Counted from the stretch's first letter, positions 17,058 to 25,855 are shown. The stretch: DNA of 64,000 nt from Flavobacteriia bacterium (GCA_015999765.1 JAECQR010000002.1:315768-379767); one strand, 5' to 3'. Made by a program: numbers and translations. Notes: generated by a model not told the origin, from the sequence alone.

Positions 17058-18452
17058 CTATCTTAGGTACAATTTCATTCTTGCTTCGTATTCCGGTTTT
17101 GTCTTCAGAAGTTTCCAAATCTTTTTGTCATCGCGAACAGTAATTCTGTGGTAAATAATTTTATCCGCAGAATATTTGAAATACGGATGAGTTTTCAGCC
17201 ATTCTTCCGGTGCATCAGCCAAAGTGTACTTGGCTATCTTAGAAACATCTAGATGGGCAGTTTCAATGAGTTTTTGGGCTAAATTCTTATCAATATCATA
17301 AGTGTCAACAATCTGTTGTCTGTTAGCAAATCCACCGAGTTTTTTGCGGTAACTCAGCATCATGGCGGCACTTTTTTCATCAAAACCGAATTCCAGAAGC
17401 TGGTTAAATGTAATCTGGTTAACATCGATTTTCGAAAAGTCTGTTTTTATATCCGGATCAGCAGTTTTGGCAGCTACAGAATTTGAATTCTTAAACGTCG
17501 ATGTCGTCTTAAAATTTTCAGGATTTAATACGATGAAAGGTTTCATTTCTTCAAATTTTTCTTCTGAAATTACAAAGCATCTTGCAATGTCTTCAAGATT
17601 TTTAAAACTGCCTTTCAAGTTTCGGTCTCTGTAATTGATGATCACCTGCGCCTGTTTTTCGGAGAATCCAACTTTTCTCCAGCCCTCAAGGTCCGTTAGA
17701 TTAGGATCAAAATTTTCATAAGAAAAATTCTGCTTGTCAGCTTTTTTTGTGGCATAAATATTTTTCACCTCAAAGTTTTCCGGTGTTTTCTGGGGAAGCA
17801 AAAGATAAGGTTCCATTTTCTGGTAATTTTCTTCGCTGAAGATAAAGCAGTCTTTAAATTTTTCTTTACTGATGAAACTGCCGCCAAGATAATTTCTGTA
17901 CTTAATAATTGAATTAGCCTGATTCTCGGTGAAACCCATTTTCACAAAATCGTATGTACTAAAGTGATCGGGATTAAATTTTCCCGGAATTTTCAGCGTC
18001 TTTTTCTCAAAAGTTTTGTATTGGTAATTAGCTCCATTTTGCGAAGGATAACTTTTAAACCCTCTATACGAGGTTGAAGAAGATTTTTCGGGAAGTAAAA
18101 TATAGGGTTCAAGTTCCGCAAATTTTTCCTCAGAAATAGAGTAACACTTTTTCAGTTGTTCTTTTGACGTGAATTTGCCGCCCACAACATTTTTGTATTT
18201 CAGGATTGTAGCGACCTGTCTTTCTGAGAATCCTAAATTTTTCCATTCATTATCTGTTAACGCATTTGGATCGAACTCATTAAGGATCCTCTTCTCGGGT
18301 TCTGAATATTTTACAGTTTCCAAAGAATTCGGAACATCAGGATCTTGATCATCCGGATTGAAATAAAATAGCCCACCCATCATTATTGCACCGGAGGTGG
18401 CCAGGCCGAAAAAATAATTTTTTGCTGCCGAAATTTGTAGAGGTAAACGCAT
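17058..18452 (-). CDS. Membrane-anchored helix-hairpin-helix repeat protein (ComEA-like units)
   Basis: 464 aa. One N-terminal membrane segment (about 12-30, FFGLATSGAIMMGGLFYF), then four tandem units of about 65-90 residues. Each has the helix-hairpin-helix pattern LGFSExQ...I..YR...GG.F.SKE.LK.C..ISEE.F..L.PYI: units begin near FDPNALTDNEW, FNPDHFSTYDF, FDPNLTDLEGW and IDVNQITFNQL. Three units share a conserved Cys (KKCYSIS, KDCFIFS, ARCFVIS). ComEA uses two such motifs to bind incoming DNA, so DNA binding at the outer face of the membrane is a reasonable guess; structural use of HhH in Bacteroidota is the alternative. The upstream gap holds a 22-23 bp repeat array. Confidence 0.75.
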   Translation of the reverse strand: MRLPLQISAAKNYFFGLATSGAIMMGGLFYFNPDDQDPDVPNSLETVKYSEPEKRILNEFDPNALTDNEWKNLGFSERQVATILKYKNVVGGKFTSKEQLKKCYSISEEKFAELEPYILLPEKSSSTSYRGFKSYPSQNGANYQYKTFEKKTLKIPGKFNPDHFSTYDFVKMGFTENQANSIIKYRNYLGGSFISKEKFKDCFIFSEENYQKMEPYLLLPQKTPENFEVKNIYATKKADKQNFSYENFDPNLTDLEGWRKVGFSEKQAQVIINYRDRNLKGSFKNLEDIARCFVISEEKFEEMKPFIVLNPENFKTTSTFKNSNSVAAKTADPDIKTDFSKIDVNQITFNQLLEFGFDEKSAAMMLSYRKKLGGFANRQQIVDTYDIDKNLAQKLIETAHLDVSKIAKYTLADAPEEWLKTHPYFKYSADKIIYHRITVRDDKKIWKLLKTKPEYEARMKLYLR

Positions 18453-18480
18453 GGTAGATTCTTTTATGCAAACATAAAAT

Positions 18481-18604
18481 GAATATTACCCAAGAGTTAC
18501 AGCGAAAACACCCTTTTGGAACGATGAAAACACCCCTTTAATGATGGGAAAAACACCTATCTGTTATAATGAAATGACTATTTAATAGATGAGGAAATCA
18601 CCCT
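18481..18604. repeat. Array of six 22-23 bp direct repeats (GAAAACACCC type) upstream of the HhH gene
   Basis: The core CACC recurs at 18509, 18531, 18554 and 18599, with degenerate units TACC at 18487 and GACT at 18577: steps of 22, 22, 23, 23 and 22 bases. The best units read GAAAACACCC(C)TTT; the other positions vary. It fills the space between the MerR stop (18608) and the HhH start (18452), reading GGGTGTTTTC toward the HhH gene. Spacing of about two helical turns suggests cooperative binding of a regulator on one DNA face. Confidence 0.7.
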
Positions 18605-18607
18605 TTT

Positions 18608-18952
18608 TTATTCTACAGGTTTGTCAACCAGCGAGTCTTTGAGTTTCTGAAGTTCTGCTTTAACAAACTCCAGTCGGTCGATCATGCTGATCGTCTCAGA
18701 AATTTTTGAATTGGTTGTGAGCGCAATCCTGGCGCCGTCCAGCGTGTAACCTTTTTCCTTAACCAAATGATAAATAATCTGGAGGTTTTTCAGGTCTTCA
18801 GGAGTAAAATAACGGTTTCCTTTTTTGTTTTTTTTAGGCTTGATGATGGGGAATTCCTGCTCCCAATATCTTATCAATGAAGCGTTTACATTGAAAGCTT
18901 TGGCTACTTCGCCAATTGAATAATAAAGTTTATCAGGTAAGTTGAGTTTCAT
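18608..18952 (-). CDS. MerR family transcriptional regulator
   Basis: 114 aa. A winged HTH at about residues 8-70 (YYSIGEVAKAFNVNASLIRYWEQEFPIIKPKKNKKGNRYFTPEDLKNL), then the dimerisation helix (about 85-110). No metal- or ligand-binding Cys and no effector domain, so it is a minimal MerR as found widely in Flavobacteriia. It is co-directional with the HhH gene and separated from it by the repeat array. The regulated genes are unknown. Confidence 0.88.
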   Translation of the reverse strand: MKLNLPDKLYYSIGEVAKAFNVNASLIRYWEQEFPIIKPKKNKKGNRYFTPEDLKNLQIIYHLVKEKGYTLDGARIALTTNSKISETISMIDRLEFVKAELQKLKDSLVDKPVE

Positions 18953-19002
18953 AAGAAAAGGAAATGTCTCGTTGTAAAGTTAAAAATTTTCGCGATAGAA
19001 TG

Positions 19003-20310
19003 TTAATACGCAACCTCCATTTTTACTTTTTTTCCTTTTAACTTTTCGTTTGCTAATTTTTTCAGTAAATCTTTTACTTTTTTACGGTCAACTGCAACAT
19101 AAGACGTCGTGTCTTTTACTTCAATCAAACCGATATCGCTTTTTTCAAGTTCACCTTTTTTAATGAGGTAACCAACAATATCTACTTTGTTCACTTTGTC
19201 TTTTTTTCCGGCGCTGATGTAAACGGTCTGAAAAGGTGTTTTTCCCGGAACTCTGTTGCTTTCTGAAACGTTTTCTTCCGGCGTGTTGTTTTTAATAAAA
19301 GGGAAATTTTCATCCTCAGTCATTATTAAATAGGCAAAACCTTTTGCATTCATTCTTGCGGTTCGGCCGTTTCTGTGGATAAAAGCATCTTCTTTTGGCG
19401 GTAACTGGTAATGAACAATCGATTCAACTTCAGGAACATCCAGTCCACGTGAAGCTAAATCGGTAGTGATCAAAATTCTTGCGGAATCATTTCTGAATTT
19501 CAGCAGTGCGCGTTCTCTTTCGTCCTGTTCCATTCCGCCGTGGAAAGTTTCGCGGTCGATTCCTTTTTCTCTTAAAAGCTCGGAAATCCGGTCCACAGCG
19601 TCACGGTGATTGCAGAATATCAGTGTTCTTTTGTTTCCGATTTTACAGATAAGGTGAAATAAGGTATCTAATTTTTCTTCAGCAGTTGTCATCACTTTTC
19701 TCAGCTGAATATCAGGTTTGGAATCGTGAATTTTGAGGAAATTAATTGTTTTTTCAGTCTTTAATCCGACAAAATCAGGGATTTTATCCATCGCTGTGGC
19801 GGAAGTAAGGATTCGCTGGGTACAGTTTTCTAATTCCTCAATAATGAAATTCATGTCTTCTTCAAAGCCAAGTTCAAGTGCTTTGTCGAATTCGTCTAAA
19901 ACCAAAGTTTTAATGGTGGAAGAATCGAAATTATTATTCCTTAAATGGTAAGCAATTCTTCCCGGCGTTCCAATTAATAAAGCAGGTGCTTCCCTGAAGT
20001 TATTGATTTCAATCTTTTTATCGTGTCCGCCATAGCAAATTGATATTTTGAAATCTGTTCCCATAGATTTAAAAACCTGCTCAATCTGCAAAGCCAGTTC
20101 GCGGGCGGGAACTAATATCATTGCCTGAATTCCTGAAACATCTTTCTGCAGATTTCTAAGTACAGGTAACAGGAAAGCCAGTGTTTTCCCTGATCCTGTG
20201 GGAGATAAGAGGATTACATCGTTCTCGTTTTCAGTCGCGGTATAGGTAGATTTCTGCATTTGATTCATGTCCTGAATCTGCAGTTTTTGATAGATTGATT
20301 CTAAATTCAT
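19003..20310 (-). CDS. DEAD-box RNA helicase with DbpA-type RNA-binding domain
   Basis: ATP-dependent RNA helicase, 435 aa. Motif I SPTGSGKT (36-43), PARELA (Ia), motif II DEFD (in place of DEAD), motif III SAT, and motif VI HRNGRTAR. The C-terminal region (about 360-435: VYISAGKKDKVNKVDIVGYL) is a DbpA/CsdA RNA-recognition domain, which in DbpA targets hairpin 92 of 23S rRNA, so large-subunit assembly is the likely role. The -7 element lies five bases before the ATG, predicting a leaderless mRNA. Confidence 0.92.
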   Translation of the reverse strand: MNLESIYQKLQIQDMNQMQKSTYTATENENDVILLSPTGSGKTLAFLLPVLRNLQKDVSGIQAMILVPARELALQIEQVFKSMGTDFKISICYGGHDKKIEINNFREAPALLIGTPGRIAYHLRNNNFDSSTIKTLVLDEFDKALELGFEEDMNFIIEELENCTQRILTSATAMDKIPDFVGLKTEKTINFLKIHDSKPDIQLRKVMTTAEEKLDTLFHLICKIGNKRTLIFCNHRDAVDRISELLREKGIDRETFHGGMEQDERERALLKFRNDSARILITTDLASRGLDVPEVESIVHYQLPPKEDAFIHRNGRTARMNAKGFAYLIMTEDENFPFIKNNTPEENVSESNRVPGKTPFQTVYISAGKKDKVNKVDIVGYLIKKGELEKSDIGLIEVKDTTSYVAVDRKKVKDLLKKLANEKLKGKKVKMEVAY

Positions 20311-20314
20311 TTTG

Positions 20315-20322
20315 CAAAGGTA
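20315..20322 (-). promoter_or_regulatory. -7 element immediately upstream of the helicase ATG
   Basis: TACCTTTG on the minus strand ends four bases before the start codon. With the usual 5-7 base spacing to the transcription start, the mRNA would begin at or next to AUG. No -33 TTG is clear. Confidence 0.4.
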
Positions 20323-20386
20323 AAAGAATTGCGCATTGCTAAAAAATGCAGACCCTTAATATTATCAATTTTAGTAGCTGTAAGTG

Positions 20387-20416
20387 TTGTGATTATCAAA
20401 TAATTTCTTAATTTTG
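20387..20416 (+). promoter_or_regulatory. Promoter of rpsA
   Basis: TTG (20387-20389), 19 bases, TAATTTTG (20409-20416): an exact consensus Bacteroidota promoter. Predicted start near 20423, giving a leader of about 114 nt. Confidence 0.8.
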
Positions 20417-20422
20417 CACCAC

Positions 20423-20536
20423 TTTTTGTGGGAGCATTTGGCCAAGTTAAAATATTCAAAACTAACATCTTCCGTATTTTTCACGAACCACATTTAGCCA
20501 AGCAGTGAAAGAGAAGGAATACAAAATTTTTAGAAA
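20423..20536 (+). promoter_or_regulatory. rpsA 5' leader with duplicated 12-mer
   Basis: CATTTGGCCAAG (20435-20446) and CATTTAGCCAAG (20491-20502) match at 11 of 12 bases. The second copy sits in the loop of a possible TTTCAC/GTGAAA hairpin. A CCAC-TTTTT-GTGG hairpin overlaps the transcription start. The long leader and the repeat fit autogenous control by S1, but that is inference. Confidence 0.4.
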
Positions 20537-22330
20537 ATGTCAAAAGAGACAAATTCAGCAGAGGTTTTATTAAACCAAAACGTAGCACCAGAACAATTTG
20601 ATTGGGATTCTTTCGAATCAGGATTAGATGCTGATGCTAGAAAAGAGAAAAGCGATTTAGAGGAAATCTACAATGGCTCTCTTAATAACCTTCAGGACAA
20701 CGACGTACTTGTAGGAAAAGTTGTAAGACTTACCGACAAAGAAGCGATTGTTGACATCAACTTCAAATCTGAAGGTGTTATTTCTCTTAACGAATTCCGT
20801 TACAACCAAGGTTTGAAAGTTGGTGATGAAGTAGAGGTAATGGTTGACAGAAGAGAAGACAAATCCGGACAGTTACAGCTTTCTCATAAAAAAGCAAGAA
20901 CTCTTAAAGCTTGGGACAGAGTAAACGAACTTCACGAAACTGGGGAAATCGTTAACGGTTTCGTTAAATCAAGAACTAAAGGCGGTATGATCGTTGACGT
21001 TCACGGTATCGAAGCATTTTTACCAGGTTCTCAAATCGATGTGAAGCCTATTAAAGATTACGATCAGTTCGTTGGTAAAACAATGGAGTTCAAAGTTGTG
21101 AAAATCAACCCAGAATTCAAAAACGTTGTTGTATCTCACAAAGCGCTTATCGAAGCAGATCTTGAAGGTCAGAAGAGAGAAATCATCGGTCAGTTAGAAA
21201 AAGGACAGGTTCTTGAAGGAACTGTTAAAAATATTACTTCTTACGGGGTGTTCGTAGACTTAGGTGGTGTTGATGGATTGATCCACATTACCGACCTTTC
21301 TTGGTCTAGAGTAAACCACCCATCTGAAATCCTTTCAGACGGTGAAACTGTAAAAGTGGTAATCCTTGATTTTGATGACGAGAAAACAAGAATCCAGTTA
21401 GGTATGAAGCAATTGGAAGCTCATCCTTGGGATGCTCTTTCTGCTGACATGAAAGTTGGTGACAGAGTTAAAGGAAAAGTAGTGGTTCTTGCTGACTATG
21501 GTGCATTCGTAGAGGTTGCTCCAGGTGTAGAAGGATTAATTCACGTTTCTGAAATGTCTTGGTCTACTCATTTGAGAAGCGCAGGAGATTTCGTAAAAGT
21601 AGGTGACGAGGTAGAAGCAGAAGTTTTAACACTTGACAGAGAAGACAGAAAAATCTCTTTAGGTATGAAGCAGCTTAGCCAGGATCCTTGGTCAAATATC
21701 GAATCTAAATATCCAGTAGGTTCTAAGCACGTTGGAACAGTAAGAAACTTTACTAATTTCGGTGTGTTTGTTGAATTGGAAGAAGGTATCGACGGATTGA
21801 TCTACATCTCTGATCTTTCTTGGACTAAGAAAATCAAGCACCCATCAGAATTCTGTGCGGTTGGCGATAAATTAGACGTAATCGTTTTAGAATTGGATAC
21901 AGCTGCAAGAAGACTTTCTTTAGGCCACAAACAACTTCTTGAAAATCCTTGGGATAAATTCGAAACTAAATATGCTGAAGGTACTGTACACGCAGGAAAA
22001 GCTACTGAAGTTTTCGATAAAGGAGCACAGGTTCAGTTCGAAGACGCTGAAGTTGAAGCGTTCTGCCCATCAAGATTATTAGAAAAAGAAGACGGTTCTA
22101 AAATCAAGAAAGGTGAAGATGCACAGTTCAAAGTAATCGAATTCAACAAAGAATTCAAGAGAGTAGTAGTATCTCACACAGGAATCTTCAGAGACGAAGA
22201 AAAGAAAAACGTGAGAGAATCTTCTTCATCTAACAAACCAATGGGATCTTCAAGCAACGAAGAAAAATCAACTCTAGGTGATTTAGATGTTTTAGCAGAA
22301 TTGAAAAAGAAAATGGAAGGTGGTAACTAA
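20537..22330 (+). CDS. rpsA: 30S ribosomal protein S1
   Basis: 597 aa. It binds mRNA and docks it on the 30S subunit, which matters in a lineage with little Shine-Dalgarno use. Six S1/OB-fold repeats are visible at about 55-120, 138-203, 224-292, 309-377, 395-463 and 480-545; the central ones carry SYGVFVDLGGVDGLIHITDLSW-like cores (GVDGLIHITDLSW, GVEGLIHVSEMSW, GIDGLIYISDLSW). Acidic N-terminus and Ser/Lys-rich C-terminal tail. Codon use is strongly biased, as for a highly expressed gene. Confidence 0.98.
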   Translation: MSKETNSAEVLLNQNVAPEQFDWDSFESGLDADARKEKSDLEEIYNGSLNNLQDNDVLVGKVVRLTDKEAIVDINFKSEGVISLNEFRYNQGLKVGDEVEVMVDRREDKSGQLQLSHKKARTLKAWDRVNELHETGEIVNGFVKSRTKGGMIVDVHGIEAFLPGSQIDVKPIKDYDQFVGKTMEFKVVKINPEFKNVVVSHKALIEADLEGQKREIIGQLEKGQVLEGTVKNITSYGVFVDLGGVDGLIHITDLSWSRVNHPSEILSDGETVKVVILDFDDEKTRIQLGMKQLEAHPWDALSADMKVGDRVKGKVVVLADYGAFVEVAPGVEGLIHVSEMSWSTHLRSAGDFVKVGDEVEAEVLTLDREDRKISLGMKQLSQDPWSNIESKYPVGSKHVGTVRNFTNFGVFVELEEGIDGLIYISDLSWTKKIKHPSEFCAVGDKLDVIVLELDTAARRLSLGHKQLLENPWDKFETKYAEGTVHAGKATEVFDKGAQVQFEDAEVEAFCPSRLLEKEDGSKIKKGEDAQFKVIEFNKEFKRVVVSHTGIFRDEEKKNVRESSSSNKPMGSSSNEEKSTLGDLDVLAELKKKMEGGN

Positions 22331-22353
22331 TCCTTTCTAAATCTTAATAAATT

Positions 22354-22381
22354 ACGCCTCCACAACCGGAGGCGTTTTTTT
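22354..22381 (+). terminator. Terminator of rpsA
   Basis: ACGCCTCC and GGAGGCGT enclose a six-base loop and are followed by seven T. Strong GC stem, 24 bases past the stop. Confidence 0.92.
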
Positions 22382-22443
22382 ATGAAAAAAATGTAAAACA
22401 TATTGATTTTTTTTATATTTTCGAAGTCAATTAATGAAAATAT

Positions 22444-25038
22444 ATGAAGAATAGAAATTTACCCTTTAAAATTGCCGCGGTATTTTTGATGTTTTCTTTC
22501 GGAAGTGTGGATGCGCAGGACTTTAAGTCCCTTATTCAAGATCATCTTTCGTCGAAGAATACATTCATGAAAGCCGATCTTAAAAATTTCGAGATCATCA
22601 ATCACGATTTTTCGAAATCCATGAAGTCTGATGTCGTAAAAATCCAACAGTCTTACCAAGGAATTCCCGTATATAATGCAGTAGGCACGGCGTTGGTAAA
22701 AGACCAGAAAATCAGTTTTTTTAATGACAGTTTTGCAAAAAACTATGCCAATGCAAGCCAGCCCACTGAAGCCGGGAGCAGCAAATCGGTTTTTGCAAAT
22801 GTTGCACAGAATTTAGGCCTTAAAAACAGCACAAGTTATCAGGTTATCGGAATCAAGGATGCAGATTTGGACGTCCCTTTCGTAAAAAGCCGTTTGATTT
22901 ACTTTCAGACAGAAAATAATGACCTCAGATTATGTCACGAGTATATTTTTGAAGAAAAAGGCACCTCCAACTACTGGGATATTCTTGCAGATGCCCGCAC
23001 AGGCGAAATTTTAAGCAAAGTAAACCTTACGCTTTCCTGCACCTTCAATCATGATGCTTATCACCACGATTATGCAGCGCATAACCCCGAAGGGTTTTCA
23101 AGCGATTTCGCTCAAAGTGCAAAAGCAGATGCCGCTCTGGCGCCGTTAGATGCAAGCTACAGAGTGTTCGCGTTGCCTGTGGAAAGTCCGAGCCATGGTG
23201 GCAGATCTCTGGTTTCAAATCCATGGTTTGCAGATGCTTCACCAGAAGGATGGCACACGATTCCCGGCGGAACTTACGCAGGGAACTTCACTACTACAAG
23301 AGGGAATAACGTAATGGCTTATGACGATAAAAATAACACCAATTCTCCCGGGTCATATGCAGAAGGAGGAGCGGGACGGGTTTTTGATTTTCCTTTCATT
23401 GTAAATAATACACCAGGAAACCTGAATGCTTCTACCACTAATTTATTTTATGTAAACAATAAAATTCACGATATTTTTTACCGTTTAGGATTTACAGAAA
23501 CTGCTAGGAATTTCCAGGCATGGAACTATGGTAAAGGTGGAGCACAAAATGATTATGTTCAGGCAGAGTCACAGGATGGTGGCGGTACCGATAATGCAAA
23601 TTTCGCAACACCTATCGATGGTTCCAGACCAAGAATGCAGATGTACCTTTGGAATCCTTCCGTTCTGGAGCGTGTTTTTTATAATTCCCCTCCCGAAGCA
23701 GTTGGGAGAGAAGTTCAAAATTATATTTCGACCACTTTCGGTCCTGCCCTTACTCCAACGGGAGTTACAGCTGATGTAAAATTGTCGCCGGTTCTTGATG
23801 CATGTACCGCACTTCCTGCAGGATCCTTAACCGGACTTATTGGATTGATTGAAAGAGGTTCTTGTGATTTCGTAGTTAAGGTGAAAAATGCACAGAACGC
23901 TGGAGCAGTAGCAGCAATTATTTACAGTTTGCCAACTTCTACTCCTACAGCGGGAATGGCAGGTGTAGATGCTACAATTACCATTCCTTCAGTATTGATT
24001 GAAAATTCAGAAGGAGTTTACATGAAAAATCTACTGGCCACAAAAACTGTAAATATAACCTTGAAATACGACCCAACAACACAAAAAATCAGAGACGGAA
24101 GTTTCGATAACGGAATCGTAATTCACGAATATGGCCACGGAATCTCTAACAGAAACACCGGAAACGGATATTCATGCCTGTCTTCATCAAGCTCGAAGGA
24201 GCAAATGGGAGAAGGTTGGTCCGATTTTTTCGCTTTGATGCTCACCAACAGACCTAACGATAATGCTTCCGTGCCAAGAGGTATTGGAACTTACGCCATC
24301 ACCGAAGATGTAAATGGCCTGGGAATCAGACCTGCACAATATTCACCGGATTTTGGAATCAATAACTACGCATATGGCGATACCAACGGAATGGAATATA
24401 CCAATACAAGCGGCCAGCTTGTACCGAATGTACACTCGATAGGTTTCATTTGGGCCTCAATGCTGTGGGATCTGCATTGGAAATACGTTGAGAAATATGG
24501 TTATTCAGCAGACGTTATGGCGAATACTGCGAATGGAAGTACAAAAGTTCTGCAGCTTGTAACCGACGGCTTGAAGCTTCAGGAATGTAGCCCAACTTTT
24601 GTGAGCGGCAGAGATGCTATTTTGGCTGCAGACTTAGCAACCACCGGTGGTGCCGATAAATGTATGATTTGGGATGTCTTTGCAAGAAGAGGTTTGGGTG
24701 TAAATGCATCTGCGGGAGCAAAAACAAATATCAACGATCAGGTTGAAAGTTTTGATGTGCCTGCAGAATGTGTACTTGCAACAAGCGATGTAAATGCAGG
24801 TAAGGCATTAAGCATTTATCCAAATCCAGCGAAGAACGAATTCTTCCTGAAGTCTGCACAGAACACTTTAGGTAAATTGAATGTTGAGATTTTCGATGCT
24901 ACAGGAAAATTAGTTTCCAGCCAGAAAATTTCAGGAACCGATGCTGTAAATACGCAGGCTCTTTTAAACGGAGTATATGTAGTAAAAGTGTCAGGTTTGG
25001 GAGTAAATTATTCGTCTAAACTGATGATCAGAAAATAA
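22444..25038 (+). CDS. Secreted M36 (fungalysin-like) metallopeptidase with PA insert and T9SS sorting domain
   Basis: 864 aa exported zinc endopeptidase. Signal peptide 1-24, FTP-type propeptide (about 40-200), M36 catalytic domain with H561-E-Y-G-H565 and the third ligand E590 in GEGWSDFF. A protease-associated (PA) domain is inserted just before the zinc site (about 445-540, with RGSCDFVVKVKNAQNAGAVA). The C-terminal type-A sorting domain has IYPNPAKNEFFL ... DATGKLVSSQ ... LNGVYVVKV. It probably digests extracellular protein and may be self-activated by propeptide cleavage. A strong terminator follows. Confidence 0.94.
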   Translation: MKNRNLPFKIAAVFLMFSFGSVDAQDFKSLIQDHLSSKNTFMKADLKNFEIINHDFSKSMKSDVVKIQQSYQGIPVYNAVGTALVKDQKISFFNDSFAKNYANASQPTEAGSSKSVFANVAQNLGLKNSTSYQVIGIKDADLDVPFVKSRLIYFQTENNDLRLCHEYIFEEKGTSNYWDILADARTGEILSKVNLTLSCTFNHDAYHHDYAAHNPEGFSSDFAQSAKADAALAPLDASYRVFALPVESPSHGGRSLVSNPWFADASPEGWHTIPGGTYAGNFTTTRGNNVMAYDDKNNTNSPGSYAEGGAGRVFDFPFIVNNTPGNLNASTTNLFYVNNKIHDIFYRLGFTETARNFQAWNYGKGGAQNDYVQAESQDGGGTDNANFATPIDGSRPRMQMYLWNPSVLERVFYNSPPEAVGREVQNYISTTFGPALTPTGVTADVKLSPVLDACTALPAGSLTGLIGLIERGSCDFVVKVKNAQNAGAVAAIIYSLPTSTPTAGMAGVDATITIPSVLIENSEGVYMKNLLATKTVNITLKYDPTTQKIRDGSFDNGIVIHEYGHGISNRNTGNGYSCLSSSSSKEQMGEGWSDFFALMLTNRPNDNASVPRGIGTYAITEDVNGLGIRPAQYSPDFGINNYAYGDTNGMEYTNTSGQLVPNVHSIGFIWASMLWDLHWKYVEKYGYSADVMANTANGSTKVLQLVTDGLKLQECSPTFVSGRDAILAADLATTGGADKCMIWDVFARRGLGVNASAGAKTNINDQVESFDVPAECVLATSDVNAGKALSIYPNPAKNEFFLKSAQNTLGKLNVEIFDATGKLVSSQKISGTDAVNTQALLNGVYVVKVSGLGVNYSSKLMIRK

Positions 25039-25057
25039 TTAATAATTTCTGTTTATT

Positions 25058-25089
25058 AACCGTCTTGCTTCTTGGTAAGGCGGTTTTTT
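25058..25089 (+). terminator. Terminator of the M36 peptidase gene
   Basis: AACCGTCTT pairs with AAGGCGGTT (one G-U) around a ten-base loop, followed by six T; 20 bases past the stop. Confidence 0.88.
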
Positions 25090-25161
25090 ATTGGATAATT
25101 ATGTTTTAAATGTTAATTATGCGCCACGTGCAAATCTTATAGTGTAAATCAGTAAACAAAT

Positions 25162-25190
25162 AAAAAACCCACCAGATAAATCTGATGGGC
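25162..25190 (-). terminator. Terminator of rplS
   Basis: On the minus strand CCCATCAGAT pairs with ATCTGGTGGG and is followed by a U-tract (A-run 25162-25167 of the plus strand). It is 23 bases past the rplS stop. Confidence 0.9.
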
Positions 25191-25212
25191 TTTCTTATTA
25201 TTGTTGTCTGAA

Positions 25213-25566
25213 TTACTTTTTGTAAGCAGCGTCTTTAATTCTCGCTTTTTTACCTCTAAGGTTACGGAAATAGTAAATTCTTGCTCTTTTCACTTTACCT
25301 CTTCTGTCAACCTCAATTTTCTGAAGTGCTGGTAAATTAATTGGGAAAACTCTTTCTACACCTACATCACCACTCATTTTTCTGATGGTAAATGTTTTGG
25401 TAAGGCCTGTTCCTCTCAACTGAATTACAGTTCCTTTGAAGAACTGAGTTCTTGTTTTAGCACCTTCTTTAATTTCGTAATACACAGTGATGGTGTCACC
25501 GGCTTTGAATTCTGGGAATTCGTTTTTCGTAATGTACTTATCTTGTACGTATTTTACTAAATCCAT
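25213..25566 (-). CDS. rplS: 50S ribosomal protein L19
   Basis: 117 aa, normal length; sits at the 30S-50S interface. Signatures: GDTITVYYEIKEGAKTRTQFFKGTVIQ, GVERVFPINLP, VKRARIYYFRNLRGKKARIKD. It is a single-gene unit with its own consensus promoter and terminator, not linked here to rpsP-rimM-trmD as in many bacteria. Confidence 0.98.
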   Translation of the reverse strand: MDLVKYVQDKYITKNEFPEFKAGDTITVYYEIKEGAKTRTQFFKGTVIQLRGTGLTKTFTIRKMSGDVGVERVFPINLPALQKIEVDRRGKVKRARIYYFRNLRGKKARIKDAAYKK

Positions 25567-25640
25567 TTTTTATAAAAAAAATTTGTTTTGTCAAGCTAAG
25601 CAACATTCACGTCCTTCGTCAGAGGTTGATTAACAGGTTG

Positions 25641-25671
25641 CAAAAATACTATATTTTTTCTATTCTGCAAA
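25641..25671 (-). promoter_or_regulatory. Promoter of rplS
   Basis: On the minus strand TTTG (25671-25668), 19 bases, TATTTTTG (25648-25641): exact consensus. Predicted leader about 68 nt. Confidence 0.8.
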
Positions 25672-25762
25672 TCTTTCATTATTAATATTTTAAAAAATGT
25701 ATGATTGATGAGTCGTACATGCTGTATCTACTTTATTAATGCGATTTTTTTCCACATTAACC

Positions 25763-25790
25763 CTGTTTTAAGTTTTAAGTCATACTTTTG
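25763..25790 (+). promoter_or_regulatory. Shared leader motif and -7 element of the symporter operon
   Basis: AGTTTTAAGTCA at 25771-25782 recurs at 31264-31275 before the TonB receptor gene, 73 and 79 bases from the respective ATGs, each inside the longer string CTGTTT..AGTTTTAAGTCA. Here it abuts a -7 element TACTTTTG (25783-25790) and occupies the spacer where a -33 TTG is missing, as for an activator-dependent or repressed promoter. Confidence 0.45.
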
Positions 25791-25855
25791 TTTTTGGATT
25801 ATAGAGATTGTACTGAAAATTTTATCAGTTTTTTTGTGTATCAAATCTAATTAAC

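Noticed and set aside
18481-18604. CRISPR array
   Set aside because: Conserved part is about 10 bases with about 12 variable bases between; too short for repeats and spacers, and there are no cas genes.
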